Assembly (NCBI GenBank): GCA_030144725.1
Contig: JASKMD010000004.1
Coordinates: forward strand, 1,655,983-1,719,982
DNA length: 64,000 nt
Origin: Haematococcus lacustris
Taxonomy: Eukaryota; Chlorophyta; Chlorophyceae; Chlamydomonadales; Haematococcaceae
Direction of reading: 5' to 3'
Shown: in pieces, positions 46,791-58,265 of the stretch
Numbering within the stretch: the stretch's first letter is position 1
How the letters are laid out: every line of letters begins with the position of its first letter
Notes under the pieces: generated by a model
Told to the model about the DNA's origin: nothing
The model's input: only the letters and a program-made list of their open reading frames with translations
The model's database searches: none
Translations under genes and position numbers: made by a program

Positions 46791-48891
46791 CTACCAGGTG
46801 AGCACCCAGATTTCGTTGTGCCTGTTGAATGGCTTGTCTGCAACCAGTGGCGAACACAACATAAAAAATCAGGCTTTGACGCAACGAATGCGGCACACAG
46901 AGTAAGACATGCATAGCACAAGGAGCACAAGGAAGACAGTCCAAGGCGGGCTGTTGCAAGATGGTCAGCAGTCCCCCTCCCAACCCTCCGACTCACATGG
47001 CTTATCGTACACGGCAACCATGAATGTGGAGCGCTCATAGTTTGTGATGCCCTGCTGGTCCTGCAATTCCATAACCCACCACACATCACATTTGGTTCAA
47101 TGCCATGCCCATTTCAAGAGGATGCGAGGTCAACGTCATCTTTGACCTTGGGTGATGTCAAGGGAGCTCGACATCTCCAGGGGCACCACAAGAACACCCG
47201 GGCCACTACAGGGGCCATGCTTACTCACAGAGGGGGGGGCCGGCAGGTGGGCAGAGTCAGCAAGGCAGGCAGTCTGGCATGCAAGGCAAGCAGGCAGGCA
47301 GTAAGGCAGGTAGTAAGGCAGCCACTGAAGCTCACCAAGAAGTCATAGAAGTCGATTGCCAGCTTCTTCACCTTGGAGCCCTGAGCATAGGAGCCAAAGG
47401 GCAGCACATAGACAAGTGCCCGAGGCTCGTCCGCAATGATAACGCGGTCATCCTTGGGCTCCGGCACCTTTGCTTGCTTGTTGTCCTTCTTCACCGCTGG
47501 TTGGTACCTACAAGAGGCAGGTGGTCACCCTGCACGGTTTGCACTTTTGTCCGGGCATGTAAACTCTAGATCTGGTCAACCCTGTTAGTGACTGAGCAGT
47601 ATGAGTTAGGGGTAGGGCAGGCAAGGCCAGGCCAATTACATCATGCTAGGTCAACAGGCCATGGGAGTGTGATAGTTGTGCAGTGGGTGGTAGTCCTGCA
47701 TTACATGTGCCATGTGATACACAACATAGCGGTAGGAGCCCGCTGGAGGGAAAAGCATAACAGACAAAACTACCATCACACGTGCGGGAGACAACTGGTG
47801 GGGAGGAGCCAGGGTGCCTAGGGTGTTTAGGGTGCTGATCAGAGAGGGCAGGCAAGGTGAGAGGAGAGGGTAAAGAGCACAGGATCACTATAGGTGTCAA
47901 GGGAGAACAATCAGCCTTTAGAAAGGAGAGGCAGGCATCAAGCAGGGTTGGGTGCAGACAGAGCTGGCCTTATGTATCAGGCACTAACTTCCAGGGCAGG
48001 TAGAAGGCCACCAAGTATTGCTCTGTGAATTCATCGTCCATGTTTAGGTATACTTCTGTCACCACTGGGGTTGTCTGTTCAATCTTGGCCTCCAGGTTGT
48101 TGTTGCCCAGAATGTATCTGGACAGGCGCTGCAAAGGCCAGGGAGGAAAAGCAGCTACCAAGTCACTACAAAGCAGGAAGGCTGATTAGGCAGGCAAGTT
48201 TGCTGGTGAGCAGGCGGGCGGTAGGGCGAGCGGGCAGGAAGTGAAAATTGGCAAGCAAGAGCTAGCTTTGGTGGGTGATACAATAGTATTGCTTGTCAGG
48301 TACAGTTGCAGGTGCAGCTAATTACACCCACCTGAAACCCGGCTGCTGAGGCCTTCTCATACAGCGTCTCATTCACATCAGTCATAGCCCACATGGAGGG
48401 GACATACCTCCTCAGCTGCACGCCGTTCCCATAGTCCTTCAGCACCTATAGGCATCGAGCAACGCTGGTGATGTACAGAGAGCTACTGGTGGCAAGTCGC
48501 AGTTGCCATGTGCAGCTCCATTCTGATAGCTGAAGTTAGCCGGTGCCGCGTTAGTCCCGGCCGGTCGAATGCATACCAGCATCGCGCCTTACCTCAAAGT
48601 CCGGGCAATCAAGGTTGTGACAAAAGTCCGGCGGGTTGTGCGACCCAGGAGCAGCAAGCTCGTCGTCAGCTGCGGCTACTGATCCAACCTCCTGCGCGTG
48701 GTAGAGCAAGTCTCGAGCCTGGTACTACTTCTGAAGTTAGAGCTGCGGTGAGGTGCAGACGTGTGGCCCCTGCAAGCATGAAGCTGTTGTCGCTGAGCTA
48801 TGAACCAGGCACCCACAGCGGCCGTGCCTTTTGCGCCTTGGACGCGGCCCAATACACCGAGCGCCAGCACCAAAAGTCCTGAGATGCGCAT
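46791..48891 (-). CDS. SOUL haem-binding protein, paralogue A
   Basis: SOUL/HBP proteins bind haem or related tetrapyrroles; a signal peptide here suggests the secretory pathway. Seven exons keep phase: 48817-48891, 48593-48724, 48332-48445, 47989-48128, 47336-47507, 46997-47060 and 46791-46837. The order is: signal peptide (M-R-I-S-G-L-L-V-L-A-L-G-V-L); C-P-D-F-E; Q-L-R-R-Y; A-G-F-Q-R-L; Y-I-L-G-N-N-N; T-P-V-V-T-E-V; F-Y-L-P-W; the conserved F-G-S-Y loop; and the C-terminal Y-K-P-F-N-R-H-N-E-I-W-V, the hallmark end of the family. I chose ATG 48891 over the in-frame ATG 48906 because the latter is GTG in paralogue B. The last residues differ from B (L-T-W against F-R-K). Confidence 0.9.
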
Positions 48892-49075
48892 GTTTAGGGT
48901 TGTCATATTTTGCAGCGTTTCACTTTCATGAGACTATCGGCATACCGTATGCGAGGCCGGTGGGTCCAGTCATACGTTGCGCAGAGCATTACAGCGCTTT
49001 GCACCATTGCATTTATGGAATGCGTGGGAGTATGTGGGTAAGACCAATGCAGGAACTAGCGAGATGGATGGACAT
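48892..49075. promoter_or_regulatory. Upstream region of SOUL paralogue A
   Basis: About 185 bp between the SOUL A start and the Fanzor insertion. It keeps blocks in common with the SOUL B upstream region (GTTGTCA...GCAGCG.TTCACTT; GTACCATT/GCACCATTGCAT; GGAATGCG), which suggests a duplicated proximal promoter. No specific factor site is recognised. Confidence 0.35.
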
Positions 49076-49139
49076 TGAGGCACAAGCAGGCAAACAAAAC
49101 TTATTCAACAAGGAACAACATGCTTGCCTGTGAGTAATT

Positions 49140-49964
49140 TCACACAGCTACTACAAACAAGTTGTAGCAACCTCGGTCGCACCCTTGATGACTACAAACC
49201 CCACTCCGGTGGCACTCTTTCCTCTGCCTGACCTTTGGAAGCCGGTCATTGACCCGCTTGTAGCCCTGCTGGTACTCCTTGCGGGGCAGAGCCTCCAGGT
49301 CATGCCATCGGCACAGCTCCAGGGGGCGCTGCTTGCTCTCCCCAATGCGCTGGAAGTTGAGACAGGCGTTGGTGTCCCGGTCCAGCCACCTGCCCCATGA
49401 AGGGGCCTGGGGTGATGGCACTGGGCCAGGTGCAGCAGGGAGGGGCTGGGCAGGGGGAGGGGGAGGGGGTGGGGCCTGGGCTGGGGGGAGGGGAGGGGGG
49501 GCCTGAGCAAGGGCAGGTGGGGGGGCCTGGGCAGGGGCGGGGGGGGGTCCCTGGGCAGGGGCAGGGGGGTTGGTCGGCACCTGATGGCACCAATGCAGGC
49601 CCCGCACATACTTAGCATGTCGCAGGCTCCAGGCTGGGCGCACCAGCCGCTGGTTGACTTGGCCTGCTGGGGGTATCCAGCCTTCTGGCCTAGGCCGGTC
49701 ATCTGGCAGGTGCAGCTCACATGGCTGGCGGGCATGCACAGACGAGCTGACACGGCTGGTGGGGAACTCATCCACGATCACCAGCCTGTCAAGTCTGGGA
49801 ACTGTGCTGGGCCTGCTGGGCTGCTCCACCACCTTGCGAAACCCCTCCCGCACCGCCTTGGATTTCCACCCACCCCGGCTGAAGCAGCCCGCTCCCAGGA
49901 ACACCGCCACTCCCCTCTCCTGGTGGTAGTGCTGGCGTGACACCCACTTCATCCCATTCACCAC
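49140..49964 (-). pseudogene. Fanzor C-terminal half in copy 4
   Basis: The minus strand encodes V-A-V-F-L-G-A-G-C-F, then R-L-V-I-V-D-E-F-P-T-S-R-V-S-S (RuvC-II with catalytic E), Q-P-C-E-L and R-G-L-H-W-C (reduced zinc-finger cysteines), a long Pro/Ala linker, and W-L-D-R-D-T-N-A-C-L-N-F-Q-R-I-G-E-S (RuvC-III with catalytic D). A deletion of about 130 bp relative to copy 2 fuses the basic tail to the 3' UTR sequence. The RuvC-I part is missing; the intron-like GACCC array stands in its place, ending CTGCAG at the exon border. It cannot make a complete nuclease. Confidence 0.75.
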
Positions 49965-49971
49965 CTGCAGG

Positions 49972-51614
49972 TCAGGTCAGGTCAGGTCAGGTCAGGTCAG
50001 GTTCGGGTCGGGTCGGGTCGGGTCGGGTCGGGTCGGGTCGGGTCGGGTCGGGTCGGGTCGGGTCGGGTCGGGTCGGGTCGGGTCGGGTCGGGTCGGGTCG
50101 GGTCGGGTCGGGTCGGGTCGGGTCGGGTCGGGTCGGGTCGGGTCGGGTCGGGTCGGGTCGGGTCGGGTCGGGTCGGGTCGGGTCGGGTCGGGTCGGGTCG
50201 GGTCGGGTCGGGTCGGGTCGGGTCGGGTCGGGTCGGGTCGGGTCGGGTCGGGTCGGGTCGGGTCGGGTCGGGTCGGGTCGGGTCGGGTCGGGTCGGGTCG
50301 GGTCGGGTCGGGTCGGGTCGGGTCGGGTCGGGTCGGGTCGGGTCGGGTCGGGTCGGGTCGGGTCGGGTCGGGTCGGGTCGGGTCGGGTCGGGTCGGGTCG
50401 GGTCGGGTCGGGTCGGGTCGGGTCGGGTCGGGTCGGGTCGGGTCGGGTCGGGTCGGGTCGGGTCGGGTCGGGTCGGGTCGGGTCGGGTCGGGTCGGGTCG
50501 GGTCGGGTCGGGTCGGGTCGGGTCGGGTCGGGTCGGGTCGGGTCGGGTCGGGTCGGGTCGGGTCGGGTCGGGTCGGGTCGGGTCGGGTCGGGTCGGGTCG
50601 GGTCGGGTCGGGTCGGGTCGGGTCGGGTCGGGTCGGGTCGGGTCGGGTCGGGTCGGGTCGGGTCGGGTCGGGTCGGGTCGGGTCGGGTCGGGTCGGGTCG
50701 GGTCGGGTCGGGTCGGGTCGGGTCGGGTCGGGTCGGGTCGGGTCGGGTCGGGTCGGGTCGGGTCGGGTCGGGTCGGGTCGGGTCGGGTCGGGTCGGGTCG
50801 GGTCGGGTCGGGTCGGGTCGGGTCGGGTCGGGTCGGGTCGGGTCGGGTCGGGTCGGGTCGGGTCGGGTCGGGTCGGGTCGGGTCGGGTCGGGTCGGGTCG
50901 GGTCGGGTCGGGTCGGGTCGGGTCGGGTCGGGTCGGGTCGGGTCGGGTCGGGTCGGGTCGGGTCGGGTCGGGTCGGGTCGGGTCGGGTCGGGTCGGGTCG
51001 GGTCGGGTCGGGTCGGGTCGGGTCGGGTCGGGTCGGGTCGGGTCGGGTCGGGTCGGGTCGGGTCGGGTCGGGTCGGGTCGGGTCGGGTCGGGTCGGGTCG
51101 GGTCGGGTCGGGTCGGGTCGGGTCGGGTCGGGTCGGGTCGGGTCGGGTCGGGTCGGGTCGGGTCGGGTCGGGTCGGGTCGGGTCGGGTCGGGTCGGGTCG
51201 GGTCGGGTCGGGTCGGGTCGGGTCGGGTCGGGTCGGGTCGGGTCGGGTCGGGTCGGGTCGGGTCGGGTCGGGTCGGGTCGGGTCGGGTCGGGTCGGGTCG
51301 GGTCGGGTCGGGTCGGGTCGGGTCGGGTCGGGTCGGGTCGGGTCGGGTCGGGTCGGGTCGGGTCGGGTCGGGTCGGGTCGGGTCGGGTCGGGTCGGGTCG
51401 GGTCGGGTCGGGTCGGGTCGGGTCGGGTCGGGTCGGGTCGGGTCGGGTCGGGTCGGGTCGGGTCGGGTCGGGTCGGGTCGGGTCGGGTCGGGTCGGGTCG
51501 GGTCGGGTCGGGTCGGGTCGGGTCGGGTCGGGTCGGGTCGGGTCGGGTCGGGTCGGGTCGGGTCGGGTCGGGTCGGGTCGGGTCGGGTCGGGTCGGGTCG
51601 GGTCGGGTCGGGTC
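49972..51614 (+). repeat. (GGGTC)n array, with (AGGTC)n head
   Basis: About 320 GGGTC units (50003-51614) preceded by about six AGGTC units (49972-50002). It lies in the Fanzor copy 4 intron, next to the acceptor CTGCAG. The transition from AGGTC to GGGTC is a single A-to-G change in every unit, so the array expanded from a variant. The Asp-Pro-Thr-Arg and Gly-Arg-Val-Gly-Ser frames are artefacts. Confidence 0.97.
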
Positions 51615-52370
51615 ACCCCGCACTCCGCTGCCCATGGTCATGCGTTTGTTCATCTCCGCCACAACAGTGTCAACTTGCGCTGGGCTGAGATCAGGCCGCG
51701 CTGCCTCCACGAGGCCACGAATGGCAGCCTTGATGACCTGGCGCCGCTCTCCAACTACCTCTTGCTGCCCACTGCCACTGGCACCTACATACATGGGACG
51801 GCATAGCACACGCGCAGCGACTTGATTTAGGGAGTTGCAGTGTCGCGTGGTGCACACTGCGTCGCTTCGTCAGGGCGGGCCTAGTCTTTCGTCAAGCTTT
51901 GCGGCTTTGCGGCTTGCAGGCTGCACTCTGTGCGGGGCGCTTGCGTTTCTTATTTCGCGACATTTGAGGGATTCAGCAACATTATCCAAGCGCAGTGGCC
52001 GTGCGGGGTGGTGCATCAGGTCGCCATCCAGCCAGAGTGCCGGCGACCGGAATGAGGCGGAGTGAGGCACAAGCAGGCTGTTTTAACAATAAAGGTACAG
52101 TCCGTACACAACCGATGGAGACCAGCCTCACACAGCCTCGCACACCCTCAGAGCAACACCAGCCTTAGGGTTGTATTTTTCCCCATCGACAGCTCCGACT
52201 GTATACAACGGCTGCCATATCCTTCACCTTCCTTGTTTCAACCAATTACATGCCCCGTGTCAACTAAACGTAGTACCTCACTCGCCATGCACAACATTTT
52301 TGCTCAACGTCCTCCATCTACCTCCACCACCTGAGCTGCCGTGTGCAGGCCATACTGCGCACACGCCAAT

Positions 52371-54310
52371 CTATTTGCGGAACACCCAGATCTCGTTGTG
52401 CCTGTTGAATGGTTTGTCTGCATCCAGTGGCAAACACAACATAGACAAACAGGCTTACACGCAGCGGGTGCGGCGCACGGAGTAAGACATGCATAGCACA
52501 AGGAGCAACAAGGAAGACAGTCCAAGGTGGGGTTGAGGAGAAGCAGTCGGCGTTTCCCCTTCCAAAACTTCAACTCACATGGCTCATCGTACACAGCGAC
52601 TGTGAATGTGGAGCGCTCATAGTCTGTGATGCCTTGCTGGTCCTGCATGCTCGAAACCACCACACGCCTTTTGGCTCAATGTCATGCCCATCTTAGGTAG
52701 GGAGGGGGATGCCAAGTCAACGCCCATGCATGACTTTGGGGTAATGTAAAAGGAGCTCAGCAGCTCTAAAGCATAACACCCCGACCACCACAAGGGCCAT
52801 GCTTACTCACAGAGAGGGAGGCCAGGGGGTGGGCAGAGTCAGCAAGGCAGGCAGCCAGGCATGCAAGGCAAGCAGGCAGTGAGGCAGGTAGCAAGGCAGC
52901 CACTGCAGCTCACCAGGAAGTCGAAGAAATCGATTGCCAGCTTCTTGACCCTGAAACCTAGAGCATAGGAGCCGAAGGGCAGCACATAGACGTCTGCCCG
53001 AGGCTCGTCCTCAATGACAACGCGGTCATCCTTGGGCCCAGGCACCTCTGATGGCTTTGGCTTCTTCCCATCCTCATCCACCACTGCCTGGTACCTACAA
53101 GCAGCAGGTGGTTGAGCAGCGGATAGTAATGCAGCAATTCAAATTGAAGACTAACAGCAGTAATAGGTGGCATTAGGCGGCACTAGGAAGGAAGTTTGAG
53201 ACAAAGAAAACCAGGGGTCTGGGCCAGCAAGCCAGGGGTACCGAATGGTGAAAGCAGGCTAGGGGATGGGGAAGCAGGCACCAAGGGGAGTGGGATGCAG
53301 ACAAGACTGACTCCTCTGATCAGCCACTCACTCCCAGGGCAGGTAGAAGGCCACTGAGTACTGGTCTGTGAACTCATCATCTGCGTCCAGGTTCACCTCT
53401 GTCACCACTGGGGCTGTCATATCGATCTTGGCCTCCAGGTTGTTGTTACCCAGGATGTACTTAAACAGACGCTGCAGTGCAAGCAGTTACAGCTGAGGTT
53501 AGGGAGGAGATCACCCACTAAGTCATCACAAAGCTGGCCGGCTGGAAGAGCGGGCAGAGACGTGAACGTTGCAATGGTTGGGAAGCAGAAGCTGGCTTTG
53601 GTACTTGGTAGAATAGCATTGCTTGTCAGGTACAGTTGCAGGTGCAGCTAATTACACCCACCTGAAACCCGACTGCTGAGGCCTTCTCATACAGCGTCTC
53701 ATTCACATCAGTTACAGCCCATGTGGAGGGGGCATACCTCCTCAGCTGCACGCCATTCCCATAGTCCTTCAGCACCTATGGGCATAAAGCAACGGGCTAG
53801 TGATTTGCCAGGCTAACCCAGCAGCATGAAGTCAACCTCGGCACCCAACAGCGTCTAAGCAGGACAAAGGAGGTGCAATGAGATACTGGTGGTAACTTGC
53901 AGGCGCCATGTGCAGCTCATTCTAATAGCTGCAGCTGACTGGAGCCTCGTTAATCCCGGCCGGTCGGAGCATTACGAGTGCGTCACAGCACCGCGCCTTA
54001 CCTCGAAGTCCGGGCAGTTGAGGTTGTGACAGAAATCCGGCGGGTTGTGCGACCCAGGAGCACCAAGCTCGTCGTGAGCTGCGGCTACTGATCCAACCTG
54101 CAGGGCGCGGTAGCGCGTGTCGTAAGCCCAGTAATACTGCTATGTGATGTTCAGGCAAGGGCTGTGGTCAGCTGCAGACGTGTGGCCGCTGTAGGCACGA
54201 GTCTGTTGTTGCTGTGCTATGACCCAGGCACCCACAGCGGGCGTAACTCTGGCGCCTTGGACGCAGGCCAAAACACCGAGCGCCAGCACCAAAAGTCCTG
54301 AGATGCGCAT
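52371..54310 (-). CDS. SOUL haem-binding protein, paralogue B
   Basis: Tandem paralogue of the gene at 46791-48891 with the same seven exons (54236-54310, 54002-54136, 53662-53775, 53332-53471, about 52914-53090, about 52582-52645, 52371-52417). It encodes a signal peptide (M-R-I-S-G-L-L-V-L-A-L-G), C-P-D-F-E, Q-L-R-R-Y, F-K-Y-I-L-G-N-N-N, M-T-A-P-V-V-T-E-V, F-Y-L-P-W-E-Y-Q and Y-K-P-F-N-R-H-N-E-I-W-V-F-R-K. M-T-A-P-V is closer to the family consensus (M-T-x-P-V) than paralogue A, which has Q-T-T-P-V. The upstream codon homologous to A's ATG 48906 is GTG, so ATG 54310 is the start. A TGTAA signal (TTACA on plus at about 52246) lies about 125 bp past the stop. Confidence 0.9.
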
Positions 54311-54530
54311 GTCCAGGGTTGTCACTAATCGCAGCGCTTCACTTCTAGGAGGCTACGCAGATATTGTGCGTAAGTAGATGCGTTGTCTAAGAGGCCAGCG
54401 GACTTAGTCACGCCTCGTGCGGAATGTTACACCACGTTTGTACCATTACATGCAGGGAATGCGCGCCTGATCACACAGAGCCCTCGGTGTCACCACACCA
54501 GCACTAACAGGCATCAAGGAGTGTGGGAGG

Positions 54531-55925
54531 ACAAACAAACAAAACTTATTCAACAAGGAACAACATGCTTGCCTGTGGGTAATCTCACTCAGCTACTACA
54601 AACAAGTTGTAGCAACCTCGATCGCACCCTTGATGACTACAAACCCCACTCCGGTGGCACTCTTTCCTGGGGCTAATCCCCCTTGACCACTGGGCATCTC
54701 ATTAAAACTAACAGCTTAATGCTTTGTAAGGCTAACAGCCTGTGTAAACTACTAGGGCCTACGCATTGTTGCGGGCCCGGCCATCAATGCCCCGCCGGAA
54801 CTCTGCAGCCCGGTGCAGCCTCTGCCTCTGCCTACCTCCGCCACCCACCTAGGCTGTCGCAGCACACTATTGACTGGCAGGCGCCACCTGTGCTCCCGGT
54901 CCGGCAGGCTGTAGTCTAGCCTACCTAGCACCAACCGGGGGAAATGCTTCTGAGCATTCCTGCTGAACCCCCCCTCAACCACCCCAATAGCCTTGCCCCA
55001 CCACTTGATGAAGCGGCCTGGGTGCCGGTAGAACTCATTGATGCTGGTGTTGATTGTGGTGGCGTTGGCGTTGAGGGAGTTGCCGTCCCCTGTCAGGTGC
55101 ATCTCATCCAGCTCCTTGAGCTTGGCAACCGGCCATGCGCGGCTGGGCCGCTCAAACACAGCCACCTCTGCAAGCAGCAGCTTGATGCCGCTGTGGCGGA
55201 GACCACGCATCAGATGCTCAAGCACCCTGGCGGTTGTCAGCAGCTCCATGGCATCTTTGATCTGTGCCAGCAGCTTGGGGTCCTCGATGTTGAGCGGCAC
55301 TGGGGGAGGCAGCTGGGCTGGGGCGGCTGCAGAGCGGGGGGAGCTGCGTGTGGCAAGGCGGGGGTGAGTATAGGGAGGGCAGGCTGGGTCAGGTGGGGGA
55401 GGGGGGCCTGGGGCTGGACCTGCTGCTGGGTAGCCTGCAGTGGGCTGGCCTAGGAAGGACTGGAGCAGCATGACCGCTGTTAGGCAGCACTGCTTGCTGC
55501 CCATGGTCATGCGTTTGTTCATCTCCGCCACAACAGCGTCAACTTGCGCTGGGCTGAGATCAGGCCGCGCTGCCTCCACGAGGCCACGAATGGCAGCCTT
55601 GATGACCTGGCGCCGCTCTCCAACTACCTCTTGCTGCCCACTGCCACTGGCACCTACATACATGGGACGGCATAGCACACGCGCAGCGACTTGATTTAGG
55701 GAGTTGCAGTGTCGCGTGGTGCACACTGCGTCGCTTCGTCAGGGGGGCCTAGTCTTTCGTCAAGCTTTGCGGCTTTGCGGCTTACCGGCTGCACTCTGTG
55801 CGGGGCGCTTGCGTTTCTTATTCCGCGACATTTGAGGGATTCAGCAACATTCTCCAAGCGCAGTGGCCGTGCGGGGTGGTGCATCAGGTCGCCATCCAAC
55901 CAGAGTGCCGGCAGCCGGAATGAGG
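54531..55925 (-). mobile_element. Fanzor-family element copy 5, internally deleted
   Basis: Its 3' end (54531-54770) matches copy 2 closely, including the coding tail G-R-A-R-N-N-A and the terminus, which here carries a longer GTTT repeat (sense ...TTTTGTTTGTTTGT). Its 5' part (about 55490-55925) is almost identical to copy 4. Between them, a 324-codon frame (54752-55726) encodes a Pro-rich linker and a helical region (L-L-T-T-A-R-V-L-E-H-L-M-R, R-F-I-K-W-W-G-K-A-I) but none of the RuvC motifs, so the catalytic half is gone or this part belongs to another ORF of the family. Similarity to copy 4 stops at the same place, GAATGAGGCGGA. I found no TSD. It lies about 220 bp upstream of SOUL B. Confidence 0.65.
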
Positions 55926-56483
55926 CGGAAGTGATATCCATGACACATTTCACACAATTCAGATGCCCTAGGGTGGCCAGGTAGTACTGACGGGGCAAGT
56001 TCTCCCAAATCATAGACCAGTGACATTACATGCACATGCCATTGGTACAGCACTATGGCACGGAGCCTCTGATTCAGATGCCCTATAAGGCGCGCCCGAA
56101 AAAATCTTTAAGATATGACCCCATAATGATGGAATATGATGAAATATAACTAAGCCAAAACTCGCAAAACCCCGTAACCTCATTGCCGTGGTCTCAACCT
56201 GGTTTCAACCACGGTCTCAACCTAATTTGGCGGAGAGTAGAAGAGTGTTACTAACTGCAACTGAGAATGATACTGGTTTGGAGGACGTCAAGCCCTCTGT
56301 ACACTCGGGGTTCCCCGGTGGGGTGGGGTGGTGATCTGCCACATTATCCTCTTGACTACAGACCCGGTCATATCACATCTTCAAGCCATCATATTCAGTC
56401 ATATGACCAATTCCTCAGCAAGTCATATGATCGGTCGCGCCCTAATGCCCTAGTAGTAATGCAGTAGTAATGCTGGCTCTGAG
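55926..56483. other. No gene recognised
   Basis: An A+T-richer stretch between element copies 5 and 6. A short repeat (ATTCAGATGCCCTA) occurs at about 55957 and 56071. No exon is seen. Confidence 0.3.
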
Positions 56484-57001
56484 GTGAATGCTGCCCGGGT
56501 TTCCTTGGTCAGTCCCAGCTGCTTGCACACCCCACGCAGCACCCTACTGTCCAGCTTGGCGAATAGGAGGCCCACCCTGGCCATGGGGGTGAGGGTGATA
56601 GGGGTGGGCAGGTCAGGGTCCGGGGACCACCCCTACGCTTTCCGCGCTTTGGCTGCCCTGGCACAGGTGGGGTGGGGGGCTGCTGCCACTGCTCTAGCCA
56701 CCTGCACACATACACCGCATGGCGCATGCGGCAGGGCAGGGGTAGGGTGTCCTGCAGGGACCCTTGCTTCTTCATGCCCAGTAGGCGGCGGGGCTTGTCG
56801 GCTTCCTCTATCAGGTCAGCCACATGCGTCTTGTCCAGGTTGGCAGCCTGCAGCTCCGAGCTCTGTGCGTTGATGCCATACCCATGCCCACGCCATCTTG
56901 ATGAACAGCTGAGCCTCCTCCCCGCTCCAGCCTAGCCGGGCCCTGGCTGCCTTAGCGTACAGTCTGACAAAGCGCTCTGCATGTGCATGCAGGTCAGGCA
57001 T
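56484..57001 (-). pseudogene. Fanzor N-terminal fragment, copy 6
   Basis: The minus strand encodes a helical segment (R-F-V-R-L-Y-A-K-A-A, then M-A-W-A-W-V-W-H-Q-R), then C-R-M-R-H-A-V-Y-V-C-R-W-L-E-Q-W-Q. This aligns with copy 1's L-Y-A-I-Y-V-N-R-C-L-E-D-W-Q, with the same basic linker afterwards. In a shifted frame it continues with R-V-L-R-G-V-C-K-Q-L-G-L-T, which aligns with copy 1's R-V-L-H-G-V-C-S-Q-L-G-L-T. Frameshifts near 56600 and 56820 break it, and it stops before RuvC-I. An AGGTC array lies at its upstream edge. Confidence 0.6.
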
Positions 57002-57140
57002 CAGGTCAGGTCGGGTCAGGTCAGGTATCTCGTCAGGTATCTCGTCAGGTCAGGTCAGGTCAGGTCAGGTCAGGTCAGGTCAGGTCAGGTCAGGTCAGGT
57101 CAGGTCAGGTCAGGTCAGGTCAGGTCAGGGTCAGGTCAGC
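56992..57140 (+). repeat. (AGGTC)n array beside Fanzor copy 6
   Basis: About 25 imperfect AGGTC units. Read on the Fanzor strand they are GACCT, that is CTGACCTGACC, ending at an acceptor-like ATGCAG before the copy 6 coding segment. This is the same unit and relative position as the head of the copy 4 array. Confidence 0.92.
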
Positions 57141-58250
57141 TCAGGTCCCTACCCAGCCATTCCACTCCACCACCACCCAACGCTACGCCCCCCTCACCTT
57201 GACCTTATTCTCAACTTTCTCACTTGATCATCAAGTTGATGGACTCGGGCGATTTTTCGGGCAGCGCGTCATTAGGGTTGCTGTAGGCTGAGCTGACCCA
57301 GTCAAATCATCCACCATACCCACTCGCCCTGCTCGAGACTACCTTGAGCCTTGACAGGGAGTGCAGCCAGGAGCCGGCACTTTTGCACCTAGCCGTGCAA
57401 AATATTTTGCTAGGAGTGACATGAATTGCGTGTGCGGAGGTCAAGATCACACCTAGTGGGTTTGTAATATAATGATAAGAGTTGATTTGGATATGTAACA
57501 TAATGGCTGAATAAGAATAAATTTTACTCAGGATCATACCAAGAAGGATTAGTTACAAATGGTACGACTCGACTTAGTTACACCTACGATAATACTGTAG
57601 TGATACGCCTCGTTGGTGATTTCACCAAATCACTTCGTTACCAAATTGTATCACCAATCGGCAGCATGAAATTATGTCAGGCGCCCTCAACATGGGGTTG
57701 GTAATCTTCATGCAAATACTCACTCTATACTGCACCGTTTTCGATAGCGTTTGTCACATCGGCACCGGCGAATTACTACGCGTCTACTGGCAAGCGGCGC
57801 GTTAGCTCTTGCAAGTGAGGCCATGCCGGCGCAAGCGATCGCGGACACACCTCAGCTGCTCACCATCAATTGCATTAGTGGTATGTAGCGGCATCAGTGG
57901 TAGAACTGCGCCTGCTATCGAGCAGGAAGTACAATCAATGTTTAGCCCGCCAGGCTCACTCCGCGAACCTTTCATTGGTGCAGGCGTTGTCGGAGGACCG
58001 TCGTTGGGCAAGTTGACACGCGACATTGCAGCGAGGTGCGAAAATGTTCGTTTCTCTCTAGCCGGCTATACAGAAAAAGGGACCCCCTTGCACAAACCGG
58101 CGTATTGTGAACCGACCACTGTGACTTTCCAGAATTTGCCGTGTCAACTTTGTATCCTAACCCAACGAAGCAGCTGTTGGAGAAGAAAGCAAAGCATTCC
58201 ATCAACCAGGCTTGTGGAAACATAAGTTGGCGTGACCTAACTTTGCCTTG
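57141..58250. other. No supported gene
   Basis: A comparatively A+T-rich stretch (57400-57760) with no exon that I can support on either strand. A short palindrome-rich part lies at 57600-57660. Confidence 0.35.
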
Positions 58251-58265
58251 CAGTGCTGACTAGCC

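Larger units (their letters stand above)
49076..52077 (-). mobile_element. Fanzor element copy 4, with perfect 15-bp TSD
   Basis: The direct repeat TGAGGCACAAGCAGG at 49076-49090 and 52063-52077 delimits an element of 49091-52062. Read on the minus strand it holds: a 5' segment whose short frame (about 51620-52062) is almost identical to copy 5; a GACCC array; the Fanzor C-terminal half (49140-49964); and the conserved 3' terminus, which ends (sense) AAGTTTTGTTTG at 49091. It lies about 185 bp upstream of the SOUL A start. A perfect TSD of this length implies a recent insertion by target-primed reverse transcription. Confidence 0.85.

Noticed and set aside
49937..51857. Very long open frames (up to about 620 codons) through the GGGTC array
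   Set aside because: A 5-bp unit without stop codons stays open in all frames on both strands. The peptides are pure Asp-Pro-Thr-Arg or Gly-Arg-Val-Gly-Ser repeats.
54515..55940. TSD for element copy 5
   Set aside because: The lower flank CAAGGAGTGTGGGAGG has no match next to the 5' break near 55925, so no TSD is claimed.
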